A stretch of DNA of 64,000 bases from Phenylobacterium sp. Its GTDB lineage: Bacteria > Pseudomonadota > Alphaproteobacteria > Caulobacterales > Caulobacteraceae. The stretch spans positions 1-64,000 of the forward strand of contig NZ_JACESE010000012.1 of NCBI RefSeq assembly GCF_013911965.1, in the 5' to 3' direction. The notes beneath the pieces are model-generated. The model ran no database searches, was not told the DNA's origin, and worked only from the letters and a program-made list of their open reading frames with translations. Within the stretch, counting starts at the first letter, position 1; every line of letters begins with the position of its first letter. Both the position numbers and the translations under genes were made by a program. Below are positions 59,240-64,000 of the stretch, in pieces.

Positions 59240-60544
59240 CTAGGGACGCCCGATGCTGACATACTGGAAGCCTTCCTGACGCATGTCGGCAGGCTTGTAG
59301 ATATTCCGGAGGTCGACCAGCAGCGGGGTGGTCATGTCGGCCTTGAGGCGGTCGAGGTCGAGCGCCCGGAACTGGTCCCATTCGGTGATGATGACCACGG
59401 CCTCGGCGTCCTTGGCCACGGCGTAGGGATCGGCAGCGAAGTCGACGCCGGGCAGCAGGTGGCGGGCCTCCTTGTCGCCTTCGGGGTCGAAGGCGGTGAC
59501 CTGGGCGCCCAGGGCCTGAAGGGCCGGGATGATGTCGAGGCTCGGCGCATCGCGCATGTCGTCGGTATTGGGTTTGAAGGTCAGGCCCAGCACGCCGATC
59601 TTCTTGCCCTTCACATCCCCGCCCATGGCCTGGACCACCTTGCGGGCCATGGCCTTCTTGCGCTGGTCGTTGACGCGGACGGTGGTCTCGATCAACTCCA
59701 CCGGCGCGCCGAAGTCGGTGGCGGTGCGCACCAGGGCCAGCGTGTCCTTGGGGAAGCACGAGCCGCCATAGCCCGGGCCGGCGTTCAGGAACTTGCCGCC
59801 GATGCGGCCGTCCAGTCCGATGCCGCGGGCCACGTGCTGCACGTCGGCGCCCACCGCTTCGCAGAGGTCGGCCATCTCGTTGATGAAGGTGATCTTCATG
59901 GCCAGGAAGGCGTTGGCCGCATACTTGATCAGTTCGCTCGTCCGGCGGCCGGTGAAGACGATCGGCGTCTCGTTCAGAAAGAGCGGCCGGTAGAGCTCGC
60001 TCATCACCGGGCGGGCCCGCTCGTCCTCCAGCCCCACCACCACCCGGTCGGGCCGCTTGAAGTCCTCGATGGCCGCGCCTTCGCGCAGGAACTCCGGGTT
60101 GGAGACCACCGCGAACTGCGCATCGGGCCGGCGGGCCTTGATGATCTTCTCGATCTCATCGCCCGTGCCCACCGGGACGGTGGACTTGGTGACCACCACG
60201 GTGAAGCCGTCCATCAGGTCGGCGATCTCCTCGGCCGCCGCATAGACATAGGAGAGGTCCGCGTGCCCGTCGCCGCGCCGCGAGGGCGTGCCCACCGCGA
60301 TGAACACCGCATCGGCCTCGCGCACCGCCTTGGCCGCCTCGGTCTCGAAGAACAGCCGCCCCGCCGCCACATTGCGCGCCACCAGCACGTCCAGCCCCGG
60401 CTCGTAGATCGGGATGCCGCCCGAGCGCAGCCGCTCGATCTTGCCCGCATCCTTGTCGATGCACGTCACCACATGGCCAAAATCGGCAAAGCAGGCCCCG
60501 CTCACGAGGCCCACATAACCGGTGCCGATCATCGCAACTTGCAT
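59240..60544 (-). CDS. ugd: UDP-glucose 6-dehydrogenase
   Basis: A 434-residue NAD-dependent enzyme that oxidises UDP-glucose twice to UDP-glucuronate for surface polysaccharide. The N-terminal GTGYVGLVSGACFAD motif binds NAD, and the catalytic Cys263 is in GYGGSCFPKD. The C-terminal GLTFKPNTDDMRD block completes the fold. GAAGGAGG precedes the ATG at 60544. A Wza-like export gene lies upstream on the same strand with a gap of 158 bases, likely cotranscribed. Confidence 0.97.
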   Translation of the reverse strand: MQVAMIGTGYVGLVSGACFADFGHVVTCIDKDAGKIERLRSGGIPIYEPGLDVLVARNVAAGRLFFETEAAKAVREADAVFIAVGTPSRRGDGHADLSYVYAAAEEIADLMDGFTVVVTKSTVPVGTGDEIEKIIKARRPDAQFAVVSNPEFLREGAAIEDFKRPDRVVVGLEDERARPVMSELYRPLFLNETPIVFTGRRTSELIKYAANAFLAMKITFINEMADLCEAVGADVQHVARGIGLDGRIGGKFLNAGPGYGGSCFPKDTLALVRTATDFGAPVELIETTVRVNDQRKKAMARKVVQAMGGDVKGKKIGVLGLTFKPNTDDMRDAPSLDIIPALQALGAQVTAFDPEGDKEARHLLPGVDFAADPYAVAKDAEAVVIITEWDQFRALDLDRLKADMTTPLLVDLRNIYKPADMRQEGFQYVSIGRP

Positions 60545-60702
60545 CGACGCACCCCTCCTTCACCGGCCGATCATGGCCATCTCGGCGCTCCCTTTGGTCT
60601 GGGTTGCGCCCCCTGGCAAGGTGAAGCCTTGACCGGCGGACTCGGTTCAACGCCGACCACAGTCGGACCCGCGAATGATCACGGGCCCGCCGATCGGTCG
60701 GA

Positions 60703-61272
60703 TCAGAAGAACCGTTCGGTGATGCGGATGGTGTCGCCGGGCGCCACGGGCGTTTGGGGGGTGAGCGGATATTCCCGCTCAAGCGAAGAGTCCGCCCGCT
60801 TGATGAACACTCGGCGGGTGTTGGCGCGATAGGTGAAGCCGCCGGCGGTGGCGACGGCGTTCAGCACCGAAAGCCCGTTGGTGTACGGGTACTCGCCCGG
60901 GGTCTCCACCTCGCCGAGGATATAGAAGGGCCGGTAGTTCAGGACCTCGACGCTTACGCGCGGGTCCTTCAGATAGCCGTCCTTCAGCACCGTCTCGATG
61001 GCGGTCTGGAATTCAGGAATGGTGAGCCCGGCGGCCTTCACCTCTCCCACGAGCGGCAGCGAGACATTTCCCGAGCCGCCGACGAAAAACTCCCCGGTCA
61101 GCGCCTCTTCGCCAAAGGTGATCACGCGGATCTTGTCGCCCGAGCCCATCCGGTAATCCGGCACGACACGAACCTCGGCGGCGCTCACATCTTGCGCCGC
61201 GACGCCTCCAGGCGCGGCCACCGCCCACAGCGTCACAGCCGCCAGGGCCAGCAGGGACATAACTCTCCGCAT
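60703..61272 (-). CDS. Polysaccharide export protein, Wza/GumB family (outer-membrane)
   Basis: A 189-residue exported protein with a signal peptide (cut near VAA-Q). A Poly_export domain (YRMGSGDKIRVITFGEEALTGEFFVGGSGNVSLPLVGEV) is followed by a SLBB-like repeat (FYILGEVETPGEYPY). It is shorter than E. coli Wza, like GumB or the short HfsD-type proteins of stalked bacteria. It would form the outer-membrane exit for a secreted polysaccharide. The ATG at 61272 starts the signal. It is divergent from the BTLCP gene. Confidence 0.9.
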   Translation of the reverse strand: MRRVMSLLALAAVTLWAVAAPGGVAAQDVSAAEVRVVPDYRMGSGDKIRVITFGEEALTGEFFVGGSGNVSLPLVGEVKAAGLTIPEFQTAIETVLKDGYLKDPRVSVEVLNYRPFYILGEVETPGEYPYTNGLSVLNAVATAGGFTYRANTRRVFIKRADSSLEREYPLTPQTPVAPGDTIRITERFF

Positions 61273-61536
61273 CTACTCCAAGCTCCGAAATTTATCCGTG
61301 TCCCTCAGGGACGCTTTCTACCGCAGCGCAACCAAACTGGAAACTCCCAAGCCTGGCGGCATGGATAACAAACTCGAAACACAACACTTACAAACAGTAA
61401 AATCTGAATTCACGCTGTCTCAAGGTTAAACTCAGCGAAAGCACGTTTGGTTGTAGAAATTACACCAAGAAACTACAGCAAGACTTAATCGGCTTCATCG
61501 TAAACGAGCACCACAATAACTCCAGAAGGGGGTGAT
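61273..61536. promoter_or_regulatory. AT-rich divergent promoter region of the polysaccharide genes
   Basis: A 264-base region clearly richer in A and T than its surroundings, especially 61360-61510. It separates the Wza-like gene (minus) and the BTLCP gene (plus). A small hairpin GTCCC-TCA-GGGAC is at 61300-61312. The sequence is consistent with H-NS-like or divergent-promoter DNA. I could not fix definite -10/-35 pairs. Confidence 0.5.
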
Positions 61537-62550
61537 GTGGTGGCGTCTAGAAAGACTCTATTTACCAGCGGCATTACAGTTATTGCCGCGTTTACTCTAT
61601 CAGCCTGCGCGACCATGCCGGAGCCGAGCGCTCCGATGCGCCTCGGAGAAGCGGCGGCCCCGCCGACAGCGTTCCTGGAATTCTGCCAACGCCTTCCGTC
61701 CGAGTGCGGCGGAGCGCCCGCCGAGGTCGTGCGAACGGTCGCTACGACCGAGCTTGCTCAACGCAACGCCGCCGAGGCGCGCTTCGTCCAAGGCCGGAAG
61801 CGCAACAACCCGGTGGCGACGGCCGCTGTGGGCGTCCAGAGCGTCTCCTGGTCGCACGCCTTCGAGGAGGCGCGACGCCGGCGCGAAGCCCTGGCCGCGC
61901 CGCTGCCGGCGGCCCGCTATGACTGGTCGGCCCACTTCGCCGCGGCCCGCGCCGAGAAGTCCGACGCCGTCGCCCTGAAAGCTGATCGGTCTGCGTCAGG
62001 GTTGGAAGGCGGAGAGACCCTGGCGTGGAGCGGGAAAGTCGCGCCGGCGACCTTCCAGAACGCGGTCCTGCCCCTCACCTCGCCGTCGGAGGTCGCCCCG
62101 GCGCCGGCCATGACGCCGAGCCTTTGGTCCACCCTCAATCGGGTGAATGACAAGGTGAACCGGGCCATCGCGCGAAAGACCGACATCGCCCACTACGGCC
62201 GCATCGACTTCTGGACCACGCCGTTGGCGGAAGGCGTCGCCGCCGGCGACTGCGAAGACTATGTGCTGGAGAAGAAGCGCGCCCTGATAGAGTCCGGCCT
62301 GCCGGCCAGCGCCCTTTCCATCGCGGTCGTGACGACGAGCTGGGGCGAAGCCCACGCCGTCCTGCTCGTCGCCACCGACCAAGGCGAGTACGTCCTCGAC
62401 AACACGACCCCTTGGATCGTGCCGTGGCGCAAGGCCAATCTGCGTTGGCACGAGCGGCAGGTCGCGGGCAGCGCCTTCCGCTGGGCCAATGTGGAGGACG
62501 GCCTTCCTCTCACCCTGGCCAGCCGGTCCTTGCCGGGCGGCGGTCGCTAA
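61537..62550 (+). CDS. BTLCP-family transglutaminase-like cysteine protease, lipoprotein
   Basis: A 337-residue lipoprotein with lipobox LSAC (Cys24). The C-terminal half is the bacterial transglutaminase-like Cys protease domain (DUF920), with the catalytic Cys in GDCEDYVLEK, His in WGEAHAVLL and Asp in YVLDNTTP. These proteases commonly act with exopolysaccharide or adhesin (LapG-type) systems. AAGGGGG sits just before the GTG start at 61537. It is followed 6 bases later by the Wzy-like gene, a likely operon. Confidence 0.9.
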   Translation: MVASRKTLFTSGITVIAAFTLSACATMPEPSAPMRLGEAAAPPTAFLEFCQRLPSECGGAPAEVVRTVATTELAQRNAAEARFVQGRKRNNPVATAAVGVQSVSWSHAFEEARRRREALAAPLPAARYDWSAHFAAARAEKSDAVALKADRSASGLEGGETLAWSGKVAPATFQNAVLPLTSPSEVAPAPAMTPSLWSTLNRVNDKVNRAIARKTDIAHYGRIDFWTTPLAEGVAAGDCEDYVLEKKRALIESGLPASALSIAVVTTSWGEAHAVLLVATDQGEYVLDNTTPWIVPWRKANLRWHERQVAGSAFRWANVEDGLPLTLASRSLPGGGR

Positions 62551-62556
62551 GTCTTA

Positions 62557-63942
62557 GTGCCGCAGCAGAGATTCGACGGAGACACGGCGTTGGCGGCGAG
62601 AAGGCGAAGCGGGGACGCCGAGACCGAGAGCGAGCGCGCTCGCCTTTGGCCGCCGCCGCAAGGCTTTGGCCTTGCGCTCGCCGCCATCGCCCTCGTCTTC
62701 GCCGGCCATCTCGCCTTTGGCGCCCTGCTCGCCATCCCGGCCCTGATCGGCGCAACGGCGTCGGCGGCCCTGCTGCTGGTCTGCCTGGCGACGCCGGCGC
62801 TGCGCCGCGACCTGCTGCGCATCCGGGGCCTGCTCGCGCCGGGGGGCCTGTTCCTGATCGTGATGGTCCTGGGGGGCCTCTCGCTCACCCCTTACGCCCC
62901 CGGGGGAGCGCACCCGGTCTGGGACTTCGTGGGCGTCCGACCTGGGGCGGCCACCATCGACCGGTCAGCGACCCTGCTCGAGCTGGCCAAGCTGCTCGGC
63001 CTTGCTTGCCTGTTCCTTGTCGGCGTCACCACCGGGGCGTCGGATGAACGCGCCCGTACGGCGGTCAACCTCTTCATACTGGCGGCCGCCGCCTTCGGGG
63101 CCTACGCCTTCATCGGGTTCGTAACCGGGAGCATCCATCAGAGCCAGAACGGCCGGCTTGAGGGGACGCTGATGAGCCCGAACACCGCCGGGACGTTTTT
63201 CGCGCTCGCCTCGGTGGTGGTGCTGGGTCCGCTGCTGCGCCGCCTCAGAGGGCGCTCGGCCGCAACGGCCCTGCAGGCCGCGCCGGGCTACTGGGCCGCA
63301 CTCCTCATACTTCTGGCGTGCCTTCTGATGACCGCCTCGCGCGGCGCGGCGCTCGCCAGCGCCGCCGCCGTCGCCGCTCTGTTCGTGCTTCTCGCCTGGG
63401 CCGGACGCCTCAAATGGACGCGTGCGAGCCTGGTCCTCCTCGCCGGCGCCGTCGCCCTGGCGCTCGCCGTCGCCCTCTTCGGCGAAACGCTGATGGCACG
63501 CTTCACGCGCGTCGAAGAAGACGCCCTCTCGCGGGCGGACCTTTTCCGGCTGCACTGGAACGCCTTCCTCGCCTCGCCGTGGTCTGGCTACGGGCTCGGT
63601 ACGTTCGACACCATCCATCGGACCCTGCTCGACAGCAGCTCGGTAGAGGCGCTCTGGCGGGTTCGAGCGACGCACAACGTCTATATTCAATGGCTTGAGG
63701 AGACCGGCGTGTTCATGGCCGCGGCCATGTTCGCCTGTATCGGCTTGATCATCTTGACGGCGAGCGTCCGCGGTCTGCGGCGAAGCCGCATGACGCAGAT
63801 CCTTTTCGCCCTCATCGCAGCCGACATGGTCTTCATCGTTCATGGCCTGTCGGACTTCGCCTTGCAGACGCCATCGATGGCGATGATGTGGAGCTATCTG
63901 CTCGGGCTGCAGTTCGGTCTTTCGCAAGGATCGCAGAGATGA
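62557..63942 (+). CDS. O-antigen ligase/Wzy-type polysaccharide polymerase
   Basis: A 461-residue polytopic membrane protein with about ten to twelve helices. The Wzy_C/WaaL signature lies in the big periplasmic loop (RLHWNAFLASPWSGYGLGTFDTIHR, then THNVYIQWLEETGV). It polymerises repeat units or ligates chains of a surface polysaccharide; in holdfast systems HfsC/HfsI play this role. The start is GTG at 62557, 6 bases after the BTLCP stop. Its TGA overlaps the ATG of the next gene as ATGA. Confidence 0.88.
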   Translation: MPQQRFDGDTALAARRRSGDAETESERARLWPPPQGFGLALAAIALVFAGHLAFGALLAIPALIGATASAALLLVCLATPALRRDLLRIRGLLAPGGLFLIVMVLGGLSLTPYAPGGAHPVWDFVGVRPGAATIDRSATLLELAKLLGLACLFLVGVTTGASDERARTAVNLFILAAAAFGAYAFIGFVTGSIHQSQNGRLEGTLMSPNTAGTFFALASVVVLGPLLRRLRGRSAATALQAAPGYWAALLILLACLLMTASRGAALASAAAVAALFVLLAWAGRLKWTRASLVLLAGAVALALAVALFGETLMARFTRVEEDALSRADLFRLHWNAFLASPWSGYGLGTFDTIHRTLLDSSSVEALWRVRATHNVYIQWLEETGVFMAAAMFACIGLIILTASVRGLRRSRMTQILFALIAADMVFIVHGLSDFALQTPSMAMMWSYLLGLQFGLSQGSQR

Positions 63943-64000
63943 GCCGGGCGCGCGTGACGGTCCTGGCCTTGGCGGGCCTTCTGGCGACGACGACGGTGGC
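63939..64000 (+). CDS. Start of a further gene, truncated at the window edge
   Basis: An ATG at 63939 overlaps the TGA of the Wzy-like gene (ATGA). The 20 visible codons give a basic start and a hydrophobic stretch (RVTVLALAGLLATTTV), a probable signal peptide or membrane anchor. It continues beyond the window, so nothing more can be said. Confidence 0.6.
   Translation, partial: MSRARVTVLALAGLLATTTV

Overview
Organism. This GC-rich, gene-dense window looks like a chromosome of the order Caulobacterales, probably family Caulobacteraceae. The first 315 bases are the 5' part of a 16S rRNA gene on the minus strand, with alphaproteobacterial features. A complete holdfast-anchor operon (hfaA-hfaB-hfaD), a full CtrA-type site (TTAA-N7-TTAA) with a nearby GANTC site, and several EcfG-type (GGAAC-N17-CGTT-like) promoters fit the same group. 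Genus is not resolved; the 16S segment reminded me of Phenylobacterium or Caulobacter, but I could not align it.

Layout. 1-1000: truncated 16S gene, its leader and promoter. 1-5.4 kb: Rrf2 regulator, CBS protein, rhomboid protease and the hfa operon behind a near-perfect sigma-54 promoter. 5.5-17 kb: M16 and M28 peptidases, a Cys/Pro-rich secreted protein, a PAS protein, then metabolic genes (TauE/SafE permease, aldo/keto reductase, GMC oxidoreductase, enoyl-CoA hydratase, NDH-2). 17-25.7 kb: signalling and stress. A translationally coupled response regulator / FecR-LysM protein / CHASE2 histidine kinase operon is followed by small membrane proteins and the paired TIGR02587/TIGR02588 genes, and several of these small units sit behind EcfG-like promoters. 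25.7-34 kb: an XRE-cupin/GNAT operon with a striking palindromic operator over its start codon, DUF885 and M23 peptidases, AraC regulator, outer-membrane barrel, degenerate nuclease-like lipoprotein and a chemoreceptor. 34-41.8 kb: TonB receptor/PhoD pair, gamma carbonic anhydrase, phoH behind a leader terminator, and a TetR/PF10118 divergent pair. 42-53.4 kb: small hypotheticals, alpha/beta hydrolase, two large divergent sensor kinases, cysE with a Nudix gene, nitroreductase, queF, SDR. 53.5-64 kb: TorF-type porin, then an envelope polysaccharide region (CapD/WbpM-like dehydratase, UDP-glucose dehydrogenase, Wza-like export protein, BTLCP protease, Wzy/O-antigen-ligase-like protein), interrupted by GTP-PEP carboxykinase.

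How it fits together. Surface attachment and envelope are the main theme: hfa anchors, OMPs, export of polysaccharide. Regulation is dense: two divergent hybrid kinases, a CHASE2 system, chemotaxis receptor and five classic transcription factors. No prophage, insertion sequence, CRISPR array or tRNA was recognised. The most interesting signals lie in regulatory DNA: the XRE operator with a probably leaderless start, the phoH leader terminator, the sigma-54 promoter of hfa, and the run of EcfG-like promoters in front of uncharacterised small genes.
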